Below, one piece after another: positions 22,763-34,742 of a stretch of DNA of 64,000 bases. The stretch's first letter is position 1. The number at the start of each line of letters is the position of its first letter. Made by a program: the position numbers and the translations under genes. Source of the stretch: Hymenopus coronatus (taxonomy: Eukaryota > Arthropoda > Insecta > Mantodea > Hymenopodidae). Below the pieces are notes generated by a model. That model ran no database searches. It was not told the DNA's origin and worked only from the letters and a program-made list of their open reading frames with translations. The stretch is taken from assembly GCA_030762935.1 (NCBI GenBank), contig CM060880.1, forward strand, positions 19,585,001 to 19,649,000. The letters run 5' to 3'.

Positions 22763-22846
22763 AAAGCTTAACATCCTTATTTCAAGCAAACAGACTGCAC
22801 AAGACAACGCAATTCCCTGCACCCCAAAAACCTGCGGGAATATAAT

Positions 22847-22848
<2 letters not shown>

Positions 22849-22923
<75 letters not shown>
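22849..22923. repeat. (AAT)n microsatellite
   Basis: About 25 trinucleotide units. It produces a poly-tyrosine/poly-asparagine open frame on the minus strand that is not a gene. Confidence 0.97.
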
Positions 22924-23694
22924 AATAGGAAACTTAAAGACTGTCTACCAGTCCCTTCCACCATAAGCAGATGGTATAGAATGCAACTCTAAGACAGAAT
23001 TTACTATCTTCACGAAAGTAAATGTCCATCTTCTTTTTGACCTCATGAAGGATGATAATCTCAATTTTGAATGAAGGCGGTGGATGACAGTTACCTTGCC
23101 GAGAACTAAAAGGGAATGGGGAAGTAGTCGCAAGCACATGGGATTTGGCGCGAACCAGAATAACACATACATTCACACCATAATTACGTATCTTATATTA
23201 TTTTTGGTCGCTGGATTGCTCTTTAGAGTTCGAACACCGAAGGAATCTGCACAATGGGATCGATTTATATCTCGATATTGACAAAATTCTCTGTTAAACG
23301 GCCCGCAAGTACAAGCAGATGTCCGCTAATTGACTAGCATGCTATGACGTAGCCGACTCGACCGTGGTTGCAGAGGTTATGCTACTGTGTAGAGGCCTTC
23401 GTGACGTTAACTGCTTCCATCAGCAAAAAGCGAGCAAACATGTTGTGATATCACCTACATTCACGGTGTGCATATTACTTGTACGAAGGACAGAAATTAA
23501 GTGGAAATCAGATCGAGTATCGGTTTGTGAAGGAGTTACTGATTTTGGAAGGTTTTACACTACATAACAGCCTCGTGAAGTAATTATTATAATTATTATT
23601 ATTATTTTTTTTTCAATAAGCTAAAATTGTAATGTTGATAAAAATGTAGCCAAACAAATAAAACGTAAAACTACAATAATCTAAATATAAAAAA
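22924..23694. other. intergenic DNA, no gene seen
   Basis: This is unique sequence. Overlapping short open frames at 22934-23176 and 23084-23281 have no recognised motif. Confidence 0.5.
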
Positions 23695-24252
23695 ACGATG
23701 TATTCCATTCACATGACTTTCTCTGCATCGCTGTAACAAATTATTGTTAAAAAGCATATGCTTCTCTACTTTATGATAATTGAGATAAACAAGAGCAGAA
23801 ATGGTCTTATTAGTAAAAGGTAAATAAGGAAACACGCTAGCTTAAATCGATAGTCAAAATATTTTAAAAGGTAGTTGCCATGTGGTTGAAATCCGTTTCT
23901 ATGCAGGGCCAGGAGTTTACAACTTTCCGTGTGAAAAAAGGTTTAAGTATTTTAAATCTGAAACAAGTAACAAGGAATATCTCAGAAATTGTCAATTCCA
24001 CGGAAAAAATAACATACCCATATGGCATAAATTGTGTCTTAACGGGACCTTCATTTTTGTGTATCTCTTGCGGTTTACCATTTTCGCAAAATGCATTCAA
24101 AATAAAGGCTATCCCCATAAAATTCAAAATATACATTTTATTTGCTATATTAATAACTTTAATATACGGTAGCTTAATCAAAATCGTTAGAGCCATTTTT
24201 GAGAAAATAAAAAATGTTTTTCCATGTAAAGGGTAATTTAGGGTGCAAGGAA

Positions 24253-24285
<33 letters not shown>

Positions 24286-24530
24286 CGTTTCGCATCCCTG
24301 GAAGATACTATACTTAAATACCAAGTTTGGTATTTTGAAGACTTCTCTTTTTTTTGAGTTATCGTGTTCACAGACACACGGGGACGCGCGCACGCGGATC
24401 TTTTTACAAAAAATGATACAGGGAACCCTAAAACGTGTATTTCCGGTGAATTCTCTGTATCGAAGTTTTGGATGGAAATCAACACATTCTATAGCCACTA
24501 TGTACATAGCACATGTAGAGAAAGTAAAAA
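23695..24530 (+). mobile_element. PAL840 copy, full length
   Basis: It starts ACGATGTATTCCATTCACAT, followed by GACTTTCTCTGCATCGCTG, and ends with the terminal palindrome (ACTATGTACATAGCACATG) and GTAGAGAAAGTAAAAA. A long T run at 24249-24278 replaces the usual G-rich stretch before TTTCGTTTCGCATCC. Confidence 0.93.
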
Positions 24531-25097
24531 CGTATTAAGTTAAAAACGAATTTACTCCCTACAAGAGCAAGCGTGAACGAATGCACCTAAAAGTGATGCA
24601 ATTGCCAAACAAAACGCACAGATTTTTGTAAGTTTACTTAATCCCGTGTAGACATAGCTTTAAAAAGAGAAATATAAAATAACCTGCAACATTTTTACAT
24701 TAAAACGTCTTAAAGCTGTTCCTGGAGAAAGTAATTATTTATAACTTGAGCAACTCTGTCCAACAGGTTGTCTGCGTTTAACTATTCAGGACTTCACTTA
24801 TACCGCACAGTGGTTCTTGTAAAAAGGCATTTCTCACATTTTAATCTGCATTTGGCTCATTCCTACAAAAGCAGATCTAGGGATACTGCTGCGCAAATGT
24901 CATGCAAGACAAAAAAAAATATATATATATATGTATATAAACAGGTTTAAATGGTAAAGCAGGATTTCTAGGTAAGTAATTATATTGGTTCCAGAGTAAA
25001 CGTTTTTGCTGCCAAATATACTTGCTTTAAATTCTCTTTATGCTACTCCCTTAGGAATTATTTTCAAGTAAGTTTTTCTCCGACATCAGGAATCTTC

Positions 25098-25140
<43 letters not shown>

Positions 25141-25276
25141 AGTTGTTTAACCAGTTTCTGATTCGCTAAGATCTGCATTAAAAGCCTTGAATTATATAAA
25201 CACAAGAAACGGTACATAAACGTAATTTTACTTTACTTTCTAATTTTAAAGATATGTAAATTGCTGTGACTTTACT
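24531..25276. other. intergenic DNA with (AT)n and (GA)n runs
   Basis: This is unique sequence with an AT run at 24909-24921 and a 40-bp GA run at 25100-25139. Confidence 0.6.
25100..25139. repeat. (GA)n microsatellite
   Basis: A perfect GA dinucleotide run outside any recognised PAL840 copy. Confidence 0.95.
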
Positions 25277-25715
25277 TCTTTACTTTCTCTACACGTACTA
25301 GTACATATTGTATAGAGAAGGTATTGCACTCCACCCAAAACTTCGATACCGAGATTTCACCGAAAATGTATGTTTTACGGTCCCCTGTATACAAAAAGGC
25401 ACTTTCAGGAAAAGGTTCGCGAGTGTGTGTCCATGTGTCTATGAACACGATAACTCAAAATCGAAAAGTGGGTAAAATACCAAACTTGGTATTTAAGTTC
25501 AGTATCTTCCAGGGGTGCGACACGAAGATTTTGAGAAAAGTCCCCCTACCCCAAACTACCCTTTACATGGAACTTTTTACGAAAATTTTTATTTTCTCAT
25601 AAATGGCTCTAACGATTTTAATTAAAATATCGTACATTAAAGACAAATAAAAGGTATATCTTGATTTTTCTAGGCAGATGCAGCATCCTATTAATACAGA
25701 ATTTTAAACATAATT
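25277..25715 (-). mobile_element. PAL840 copy, palindromic half
   Basis: The left edge carries TTACTTTCTCTACACGTACT and a palindrome missing a few central bases. It runs through CGATACCGAGATTTCACC, the microsatellite, ACCAAACTTGGTATTTAAG and TACCCTTTACATGGAAC. It fades out in the TATATCTTGATTTTTCTAGG block. Confidence 0.9.
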
Positions 25716-26100
25716 ATCAAATAAGTTTAACTGTATTGTGACAAAAATTGATGTAGGCATATTAAATTAAAGAAGAAATACGAGCAATTAACAAGATAGC
25801 ATAAAAAACTAAAGTGTCATTTGTTGGCAATGTTGCCATTTAGTCTCCCCTGCCCAAGTATCTGATAGAACAGCACCCAATTTGAAGTTTTTGCTTATCT
25901 TGGGTTTCTTCCTTAAGCACCTCGTTTCGGCACTTTATAGTATTTATTATGTGCTCAAGATAAAATGTAGCAAGAGCTACTGAATAACTCACACTCCGGC
26001 CTAACAAATGCAGTTTGGTTATCACGTGCACAAATCTTCAGCATAAAAGCAGCACCAATTTATCAACATAATCTAGGATAAACTCACTATCACCAGTCTA
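25716..26100. other. intergenic DNA, no gene seen
   Basis: This is AT-rich unique sequence bordering a possible retrotransposon scrap. Confidence 0.4.
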
Positions 26101-26439
26101 TCAACGATTGAGAAAGTCAAACGGATCCAAGGAATAGGAAAGTCAGCACCATCGAGGCTAATGTATGTGCTAGCCAAAGAAACTTTTTTCATCGAGGACA
26201 TCAGAACACAATTCTGGCTACCAAATACAAAGACTTATAAAAATACACTACATCTACTAAATGAGAAAAATAACGCCATTTGGCCCCATTTCTACACAAC
26301 AGACGCCATAACGACAGAAAACTGGAAATTACGAACTGCGACACATAGTGACAAAATATGCAACGCACGGGAAAACCACACACTATGGTGTGTAACAAAT
26401 ACTGCGCATTCGGCGTTTAAATATATCAAGCTATTTTAA
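26077..26439 (+). pseudogene. possible LINE reverse-transcriptase C-terminal scrap
   Basis: A frame open from 26077 to the TAA at 26437-26439 reads KLTITSLSTIEKVKRIQG, then GIGKSAPSRLMYVLAKETFF, then EDIRTQFWLPNTKTYKNTLH. The layout of a short helix with 'KV-x-RIQ', followed about 10 residues later by a small-residue/Ser-Pro-x-Leu stretch and a basic-acidic helix, resembles the region after the reverse-transcriptase domain of I/R1/Jockey-type LINEs. The composition (many Thr and Asn, few long low-complexity runs) looks coding. No catalytic motif is present, so the family assignment is tentative. Confidence 0.3.
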
Positions 26440-26603
26440 TTTTGTTCATGTTGTAGTAAAAATAAGATCGTTTATCTTTTATTGTTAAATAAAAACGCCT
26501 AATTTGCTTTTATTCGTTTTCAATGAATTTTAAGCACTGTTAACGTTTTTATTTACCAGGGCCGTTTTTTTTTCAACCTCTGATAGAGGATAAGAAGTTT
26601 ATA

Positions 26604-26647
26604 GAGCAGCTAGAGAAAGTCATGTGAGTGTAACACATCAAATTTGT
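26604..26647 (-). mobile_element. PAL840 fragment, start end only
   Basis: A 44-bp piece reads CTAGAGAAAGTCATGTGAGT then GTAACACATCAAATTT. It is the minus-oriented start of the subfamily with the GTGTTACACTCACAT variant. Nothing internal follows. Confidence 0.8.
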
Positions 26648-27865
26648 AAATGACACATTTGCAGAATAGCCATGAAAAGAGAACCTTTATTTTTCAGTAA
26701 AACTGCTGACTTTATACAAATGAAGGTGCACATGTTCCTCACGGCCACTTCACAGCTGTTGCCACTCCATTTCCGCTGATGGCTTCACAGCTGCATTAAA
26801 CGTTATTACTTTTTAAAGAACAATTGCGCGTGACCACATCTGCGAGGTGATCAAGTCGAAAACCAAACCAATCACGTCATACCATTGTGAAAGATGTTAT
26901 GTGTCAAGCGCTCTTCATCCGTTGAATACCTAATGTTCATTCAACCTTGAAATGTTTATTGCCTCGGAAACGATATACGCTAATTTAAGACAAAAGAAGC
27001 CAATGGTGCGACGTTCCTAGCAAGTCAAATGATGGTTAAGTAACAGTTGTTTGAAGACATTTTATTACGAGTTTATCACTTTCGAGTAACATCGTGTTTA
27101 ACAAACAGAATTTGAAAGGATATAAATAATAACTCCATTGTCATACCAACCTAAAACCTAATACAACTAATTCCAGCTGGAATCTTGAAAACTATGCACG
27201 ATAATGTAAGTATGCCTGCTAGTGTAACCTAAAGGCTTGCAGTTATGCAATTTTTCTAATGTGCAGTAAATGTTTTTCAGGATAAATGGCGACCCTTCAA
27301 GTTCTTTGCTACATGCTCAATAAAGTATCTTAAGTTTTAATATTTTTGTCATATTTTTACAAATATGACATTCGTTTATAGGTCAATTTCCAGTAATTTT
27401 AGCATAAATTTAAATATTTTCAGACGTCTTTGTCAGTAATTTTGGACAATCAACTTCCGAGTAATCATTCAAATTCTTGTTTTTTTTAAAGCCGTTTATT
27501 TCTTCCCACTGATACTTCATTGTAATTGCCTAGTAACGAAAACGATTTAGAACACATGTCTAAGGGATTCACATACTAGATTAACTCAAAAGCAAGCACC
27601 AAGTGAACAGTCTACGATAGTAATGCTTTGAATTTGCCTCTTTTATCGTTTTAATTTTACCATTTTCATTATATCACCTTGAAGTGCAGCTGTTTTTTGA
27701 TGTGTTACTCCGCAAAATTCTATTTGTCCGTATTTTAAAAGCGCATTATATGCATTTTATAGTTTTATTCGTAAAATCAGTCACAACAAATAGAACTAAG
27801 GCTCCCGATACATTAGGCAGTATAGCGACTACTAATCTAATCACTTCTTCACAAGTACTGAAAAA
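26648..27865. other. unique AT-rich intergenic DNA
   Basis: I see no gene or repeat copy. A 100-codon open frame at 27684-27992 runs into the next PAL840 copy and is not credible. Confidence 0.5.
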
Positions 27866-28681
27866 TCTGATGTGTTACACTCACATGACTTCCTCTAGCT
27901 GCTCTACAAACGAACTTCTTCAATATATGTTCTACATATTGCTAATCGAGATAAACATTAAAAGAATGTTCTTATTACTTAATTCCTTATAAGTAGAAGG
28001 GAACCAGGAAATGCACTAAGCTAAGTGATAGTCAAATGTTTTAAAAGCTGTCGTTAGCGATTGTCACTGCAAATCGTTTCTTTGCTTGGCTAGAAGTAGA
28101 ACAAAAGAAAAACGCACGCTTTCTGTCTGAGAAAGGTATACCTAAGTACTTTACAATTGAAACCAATAACAAGGAATATATCGGAAACGGTTACCTCCAC
28201 AACAAAAACGTAAAGGACATAAATTGTGTGTTTTGAAGAGATCTACATTTTTGTATACTAAGTTTTTGTCTATCTCGTACGGTTTAGCAGTAAAGCAAAA
28301 TTCGACAAAATTCATCCAGAATAAAGAGGACTTCAGGGGCAATTCCCAGAAAATTCAAGATATACATTTTGTCATGTAAATATCTTTAAAATAAGAGATT
28401 TTTAACCAAATCGTTATTCATTTTTGAGAAAATCAACATTTTCGAAAAAATGTCCATGTAAAGGGTAGTTTGGGGGGGGGGTCTTGAAAATCTTCGTGTC
28501 GCATCCTTGGAAGATACTGAACTTAAATAACAAGTTAAGGTATTTCGTTTTGGGGTATACTGTATCTTTGGATACAGGAGTCTCAAAACATGAATTTCCG
28601 GTGAAATCTCGTTATCGAATTTTTGGGAGCAATACAATTCCTTCTCTATACACTGTACATAGTTCGCGTAGAGAAAGTAAC
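27866..28681 (+). mobile_element. PAL840 copy, full length
   Basis: It starts TCTGATGTGTTACACTCACA and ends with a shortened palindrome (TATACACTGTACATAGTTCG) followed by GTAGAGAAAGTAACAA. It is missing most of the AC microsatellite, so the segment passes directly from TTGGGGTATACTG to ATCTTTGGATACAGG. It belongs to the subfamily with the copies at 8663 and 16584. Confidence 0.93.
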
Positions 28682-29682
28682 AATATTTACAGTTTATACA
28701 GTAAACTATCTAGGTTTTTAATTACTTGCGGAATTCCCTTTCATTTGAGAACCTTGTAAGCTACTCGTATAATGCAGTCCTTTAATACTCTTAATTAAAT
28801 AACTAAACAAGGCGGTGCGGGTATCTTGGAATAAAAAATGCATTACGAACACAGCACGTCGGAATTTATAACAAAAATGTTTTCTTTCAATAAACCCGGC
28901 AATTTTATTACGAACTTCCAGAAACTTGGTAATATCACAATGCTCTGTGAGCTAACAAGAATGCAGTTTTTTTTTCTTCTTTTTCTTCCTAATAACTTAA
29001 ATAAGGAATTTAGGGATCTCCCAGATTACATGCTCTCAATTTCCTTTCATCTGTCAGATTTTTCTCTCTTTCTTTTACTTCTCTTTTACATAAAATTAAT
29101 TACCATCAGCTCCAAGTTGCGGATGTTTGAATGAAGCAATAAGCGACTAATCGTGATTCTCAGTAATTAAAAACTAGTTGGGGCGGAAGGTTGGTATTGC
29201 AGTATGCACCCTTGTCCATACGGCAGGCAGGCAAGGGAGGTTAGCCCTGCCGAGCTATCGATCAGGGCACGAGGAGGTTCGTTCTCTTTAGTAAATATTA
29301 GTTCCCTTCTCTCTTCCCAGATTTGTTTGATAAAGGCACCAAATTACTGCGTCTCGCCTGTGCCTTTTTATAAGGACTTTAGATGACTCTGCAACGCCGT
29401 TTAGTACGAGGGTCTCCTTAATTAAACTTAGATATGCAAAACTTTCTGCAGACACGGTTTCTATATTAACCTCAATTCGCCTTCAAAGAGGATTTTAAGG
29501 TAGGTAGAAACAAAAAAGGACAGTTTCGGACGCGAATTCTGATCTTCCACACTTATAATCACACTGTCTTTTCCTCGATCTACACAAATCTCTTTTATAT
29601 TTCAGATTTAACTAGTTACTCTGACCATAGACGTCTTTTAAGTGCAGGTTTTACACAATATCTTTATGTCCAGAATAGAGGA
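28682..29682. other. intergenic DNA, no gene seen
   Basis: This is unique sequence. A GC-richer patch at about 29170-29280 has no recognised features. Confidence 0.5.
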
Positions 29683-29695
29683 TTGTGGATAAGCT
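29683..29695. repeat. SINE-A target-site duplication, left
   Basis: TTGTGGATAAGCT, repeated exactly at 29993-30005 on the other side of the SINE. Confidence 0.93.
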
Positions 29696-29992
29696 AGTCA
29701 CCTTCCGTGGTGTAATGGTTACCATGCTAACTTCATATACCCAAGGTCGCGGGTAAACCCGGCGGAGGACGATGGATTTTTTCGGGCGTAAAAATCCTTA
29801 GCATGGCTTCCTTCGGAAGGGAAGTAAACCTGTGGGTCCCGTGTCGTAGATTTACGGCACGTAAAAGAACCTCAAGCCTGATAAGAGAGGCCTCTGAGCA
29901 AAATTAAGCGATCTTTCACGCCCAATATAGAATGGGACGCTGAGAATCAAAGCAGTTAAAGAGCGTCCATAAAAAAACAGGCCATTTCATTT
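29696..29992 (+). mobile_element. SINE-A, complete copy
   Basis: A 297-bp tRNA-derived SINE starts AGTCACCTTCCGTGGTGTAA, with an A-box-like GTGGTGTAATGGTTACC and a degenerate B-box-like GGGTAAACCC. A family-specific body follows (TTTTTCGGGCGTAAAAATCC, CTTCGGAAGGGAAG, GTAGATTTACGGCACGTAAA, AGAGGCCTCTGAG). The tail reads GCAGTTAAAGAGCGTCCATA with a short A run and CATTTCATTTTT. Perfect 13-bp direct repeats flank it. Other copies are at 38525, 50603 and 51694. The source tRNA is not certain from the decayed head. Confidence 0.9.
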
Positions 29993-30005
29993 TTGTGGAT
30001 AAGCT
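29993..30005. repeat. SINE-A target-site duplication, right
   Basis: TTGTGGATAAGCT, identical to 29683-29695. Confidence 0.93.
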
Positions 30006-30433
30006 TTACAACATGTTGACAGACGTGTAAATGCAATGTTCAGCTGTGCCTGTAAAAGAAGACACAACTAGAACGGGAACCGGAACGAGAATGGATAACA
30101 AACGACGTGAGAGTGAATTTGGAACGTATAGAGTTGATATTGCCCCTAGAATCTTATCTGAACGATCAATGCTCCTTGTAATTTTGACAAAATAATGCAG
30201 TTAACCAGACAAGAAATGTTATACAACAAAGATATTCTAAAAGCTACATCATTAATAGTTATAGCTTATCTTGCGAAAGTATTTTCTATCATGTATAACA
30301 AAAATAGTGCTGTTATTTCCCGTTTGTCCAAGTTCACTATTAGAAAGAACTTTATACGAGCTTTAGTTCTCGGCCTACTTGACTAATTTTAACTTGAAGA
30401 CAGACTGGAACTATACACTCAGTATGCCGTTGG

Positions 30434-30790
30434 GCCAGGTGGCCGAGTGGTTAGACTTAGACCACTCGCCTCTCACTTAGACAGCCCGGGTTCGATCCCA
30501 AGCGACCGCATGTGAGATTTGTGGTGGCCGGGTTTTCTCCGGGTTCTCCGGTTTTCGCCACCACCGCATCCCACCGGTGCTCCATGTTCATGCACATATC
30601 ATCGCTATAATCGCCTGCGGTGCCACGAATAGTTAAAGCGAGCGTAAAACACTGCCGTTACTGTCAACGAGAATTATTACACCTCCCATGAAGGGCTAAT
30701 GATTGCATTGTAATACACGACACTCCCATTTCAATTATTGTCATCTCATCTTAACTTATTTCTACTTACACCCTGAATAGAAAAAAAAAA
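30434..30790 (+). mobile_element. SINE-L, tRNA-Leu/Ser-like head
   Basis: The head reads GGCCAGGTGGCCGAGTGGTT and later GGGTTCGATCCC, good A and B boxes with the long-arm spacing typical of class II tRNAs (Leu or Ser type). A GC-rich body follows (GGTTTTCTCCGGGTTCTCCG, CCACCGCATCCCACCGGTGC). A run at 30781-30790 probably marks the tail. The anticodon and aminoacyl stems are not well enough preserved for a working tRNA gene, and the attached body argues for a SINE. Only one copy of this family is seen in the window, so its exact end is uncertain. Confidence 0.75.
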
Positions 30791-30865
30791 TGTCCCAAAT
30801 CAACCGCGATTTCAAGAATGAATTATAAAAATTAGGACGATTTGGTACAACTTTTCTTACAAAAA

Positions 30866-31660
30866 TCTGATATGTTTCATTCACATGACTTTCTCTGCAA
30901 TAAATTAATGTTAAAAAGCCTATACTTCTCTTTACTTCATGCTAATCGAGAAAAAATATAACAGAAATTGTCTTATAACTTGCTTCCATGCAAGTAGAAG
31001 GGAAATAAGGGAGAAGCTTAGGTTAAAGTATTAGTCAAAATCTGGTTGCTATGTGACTGAAGTTCTTTTCTTTCTATGTACAGGAATTGACAAATTCCCG
31101 TATGAGAAAAGTTTTTTAAAGCTGAAACCAATAATGTATACAATAAAGTGTGTTTTAATGAGCTCTACATTTTTTGTTAAGTAAGCTTTTGTCCATTACA
31201 GTTCGCCAGTTATACCAAATTCCAGAATAAAGTAGTTTTAGGGGCTATTCCCAGAAAATTCAAGAAGTACATTTTATTTGTCAGGTAAATATATTTAATA
31301 TACGATATTTTAATCAAAATCGTTAGAGCCATTTTTGAGAAAATTAAACTTTTCGAACATTTTTCCACGTAAAGAGTAGTTAGGGGTGGGAGGATTTTCT
31401 TGAAAATCTTCGTGTCGCATCTTGAGAAGATACCAAACTTAAATACCAAGTTTGGTATTTAAAGGGGCTTTTCGTTTTTGAGCTATGCTGTCCACAGACA
31501 CAGACATACACACACGGACCTTTTTACAAAAATGTTTTTTTTTTAATTCAAGGCGACCCAAAACATATATTTCCGGTGAAACCTCGGTATCGAACTTTTG
31601 GGCGTATTACAATACCTTCTCTATACACTATGTACCTAGTACATGTAGAGAAAGTAAAAA
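30866..31660 (+). mobile_element. PAL840 copy, full length
   Basis: It starts TCTGATATGTTTCATTCACA and ends with CTTCTCTATACACTATGTAC, the second arm and GTAGAGAAAGTAAAAA. It is 795 bp with a small deletion in the first quarter. The overlapping inner palindromes around TACCAAGTTTGGTATTT (about 31431-31460) are intact. Confidence 0.95.
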
Positions 31661-32490
31661 TTCCAGCAAGGAGTGATCGCTAGCTCAGTACCAGACAGGA
31701 AAACATTTTCGCTCCGGAACGGGCTCTTTTTACAGTAGAGGAAAAACAGCTTATTTTTCAATTTTCTTATTCCTGACATGGAGAATGCAATTAAGATGTT
31801 TTCCCTTAACGCCCTCGTAACTCCGTACATAAAGTTAAAATATCACTAAATGATATTTGCAGGCTATATACTAAGAAGGCATAGAACTGCACACGAATAG
31901 ATATTTAACTTTATGAATCAAGTTCTAGAAAGGTTTTAAACAATTCGCATACATAATCACCCAGAGAGCGAGAGACCTTCAAAAACGTGCTCGTGTGTAA
32001 ATACTTGAAGCATTATTTTCCTACACTATTACCTTTTAAATTACTACAAAGACCTTCAGATGTTTGCTTGAACGTTACTAGTTTAAGAACTGGATTATAG
32101 TCCTTTTCATCGTCCTAGCTAGAGTAAACTGAACACGGACACGGTGTTTTTTCTGTCCACTGAAGCAACAGCATGGTTTGTTTACAAACATTAACACACA
32201 TGATTGTGCTGCCTAGCAATATACAATATACCTCAGAGGCTGGTATTATTCTTAACCAGCCTTCTCTAACCTCAACTTCAGCGGCCACCTCACTGATCAG
32301 CGTCAAGTGCATGTGCTACGGTAATTCAACAATGGTCTGATAATGAAAAGTCAACATGCAGACACAAAGTTTCCACATTGTAACCCGCTTAACAAGTATG
32401 CAAACCTAAGGTACTTTCTTCTGGTTAACCTGATGAACCTTGGTGTGTAACCTATAGTTCAACTTACAAAAGGGCAATATTACATCTTAA
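31661..32490. other. intergenic DNA, no gene seen
   Basis: This is unique sequence without recognised features. Confidence 0.5.
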
Positions 32491-32665
32491 TTTTTACTTT
32501 CTCTACACGTACTATGTACATAGTGTATAGAAAATATATTGCATTCCACCCAAAAATTCGATACCGAGATTTCACCGGAAATACAGCTTTTGGGTCCCCC
32601 TGAATCCAAAAAAAAAGCAGTTTTGGAAATCGATCCGTGAGTGTGTGTCAGTCTGTGTGTGCTTG
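32491..32665 (-). mobile_element. PAL840 fragment, palindromic end
   Basis: This is a near-consensus terminal piece: TTTTTACTTTCTCTACACG, the palindrome, CGATACCGAGATTTCACCGG, CCCCCTGAATCC, an A run and the GT-rich microsatellite, after which it stops abruptly. Near-consensus sequence with an abrupt break suggests insertion-time truncation rather than decay. Confidence 0.9.
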
Positions 32666-33507
32666 TACTATCTATTAAAGAGTCCCAGTAAAGGCCGGTT
32701 TACAAAATTCACATGTAAATTGCACACTGATTGAGGCGGAAAGAACGGGAAGAGAAAAACTGAAAGATGGAATGCAACGGAAAAGACGGAGAAGGGAGAG
32801 AAAGTTGAACGCAGAGAGATAGAAAGGGTGCGGCACAGAAGTATATCCGTAGTTAGCAAAATAACAGTCCCTGAGGATTCTACTAGTATGGGAATAAGTG
32901 TTGCAACAACATTATCTATACCTTCAACTTTTCACGTGTTACTCAGTAGAGAATAGCAGATCTGGCAGGGCAAGAGAGCGATTATATGTTACTGCTGCCG
33001 ACACATTTAACCTGCTTTAGACACAAAAAACTGCATCTGGCATTCAGTGATATGACTGTTTTAGTTTCTTTCCCTGGCTTTGCCATGTTTGACCCTAATC
33101 GATTGCTTGAAATCAGATGTTAATAATGGTCTGATGGATTTTGCCATAGCAACCTGGCGCCTTGAAAATGCGCTGCATGGTGCCCGGTAATTACAGTAGT
33201 AATTGGTACATGAATGTGGGCCATCAGGAAACTCACAGCTGAATTCACATGTTCAATACCGGAATCGCTCGGCTTTTCATCATCCGTGGCGAGATTAGCT
33301 TGCAGGTAAAGATCATTATGAGAAATCCAACACCTTCTGATGGCATTTGTTTTAGCGAGAGTTAAGTCCTGTTTCTGAAAATCTGAACCAAAAGCTTTAA
33401 AAGTTATTCCTAAGCCATTTTTAGGTATTGCAGAGAAATTGTTCCTCTGCGAGGTTTGTGGAAGTTAACTGAAAATATACTACATAAAAAACTTAAAAAG
33501 GAAGTAA
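32666..33507. other. intergenic DNA, no gene seen
   Basis: This is unique sequence. A purine-rich patch at about 32740-32830 yields a serine/phenylalanine-rich minus-strand frame that is unlikely to be a gene. Confidence 0.5.
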
Positions 33508-34351
33508 TTTTTACTTTCTCTACACGTACTATGTACATACATAGTGTATAGAGAAGGCATTACATTCCATCCAAAAATTCGATATCAAATTTCACCGAAA
33601 ACACACGTTTTAGGGTGCCCTGTATCCAGAAAAGGATATAAAAAAAAAAAAAAGCATTTGTAGAAAAAGGTCCGTATGTGTCCGTGTGTCAGTGAACACA
33701 ACTAAAAAACGAAAAATTCATAAAATACCAAACTTGCTATTTAAGTTTAGTATCTTTCAGGGATGCGACTTGAAGATTTAGAGAAAAATCCTCCCACCCC
33801 AAACTACCCTTTATATGGAAAAAATGTCGACAATTTTTATTTTCTCAAAAATGGCTTTAAGGGTGTTGATTAAAATACTTATATGGCAAATAAAATATAT
33901 ATCTTGAATTTTCTGAATGAAATTTGCGTACAGGTAAACTGTAGGATTTAGACAGAAACATACTGCACAAAAAATGTAGATTACGTTAAAACACGCAACT
34001 TATATCTTCTTTTTTTTTTTTTTTTTTTCCGTGAAATTTACCATTTCTGAGATATTCCTTGTTATTTGTTTCAGATTTAAAATACATATGCATTTCTCCC
34101 ACGGAAAGTTGTAAACCCCAAGCCCTACATAGAAACGGATTTCAACCACATGGCAACTAGCTTTTAAAAGATTTGACTATCGTTTTAGCCTAGTGTAGTC
34201 CCTTGTTTACCTGCTACTTACAAGGAAGCAAGTAATTAAGACAATTTCTGCTAATGTTTATCTCGATTATCATAAAGCAGATAGAAGAGTGAGCTTTTTA
34301 ACAATAATTACAGCGATGTAGAGAGACACAAGTGAATGGAGCGTATCAGAC
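33508..34351 (-). mobile_element. PAL840 copy, full length
   Basis: The left palindrome carries an extra ACAT (TATGTACATACATAGTG). The inner order is standard, with an A run at 33638-33652, and the right end is GAGAGACACAAGTGAATGGA. It is about 844 bp. Confidence 0.93.
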
Positions 34352-34369
34352 TTTTAAAGAATATGATGT

Positions 34370-34740
34370 AATACGTTCTTCCACAAACTACTCTTACAAA
34401 AACTTGTTCTGTCCACTTTATGTTGATATACAGCGTCTGCAGAAATGGTTTCGTTATACATTTACTTTGTAGTGCAAGTGAAATTCATTCTTTGCATAAC
34501 CAAAAGAAACAAACTCGGCTTAATGCATAAAAAAGTGACAGTTCAAATCAATTACCTATCTTGAAAACTGCTTACATAATATATACATAGTGCATTTTAA
34601 CGAATTGTTCTATTTCAAATGGTTTATAAAAAAGTAAAAAAAAAATCATTCAGAATGGAGGACTTCACAGAGTTATCGTAGAACATTCATTATATACATT
34701 TTTCTAGCAAATACATACATCTATACTATTTTCATCAAAA
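34370..34740 (+). mobile_element. PAL840 relic between two copies
   Basis: A heavily decayed plus-oriented stretch keeps the family's order: TTTATGTTGATATACAGCG, GCAGAAATGGTTTCGTTATA, CATTTTAACGAATTGTTCTA, TCATTCAGAATGGAGGACTT and TATATACATTTTTCTAGC. It lies between the minus copy at 33508 and the plus copy at 34743. Confidence 0.6.
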
Positions 34741-34742
34741 AT

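Noticed and set aside
22782..22964. Poly-tyrosine protein on the minus strand
   Set aside because: It is the translation of an AAT microsatellite.
23864..24295. 143-codon open frame and overlapping frames on the other strand
   Set aside because: It lies entirely in a PAL840 copy. Sister copies carry stops and indels in the same frame, so no protein is conserved by the family.
30434..30510. Functional tRNA-Leu or tRNA-Ser gene
   Set aside because: The head has good A and B boxes, but the acceptor stem is not convincing and a SINE-type body follows directly.
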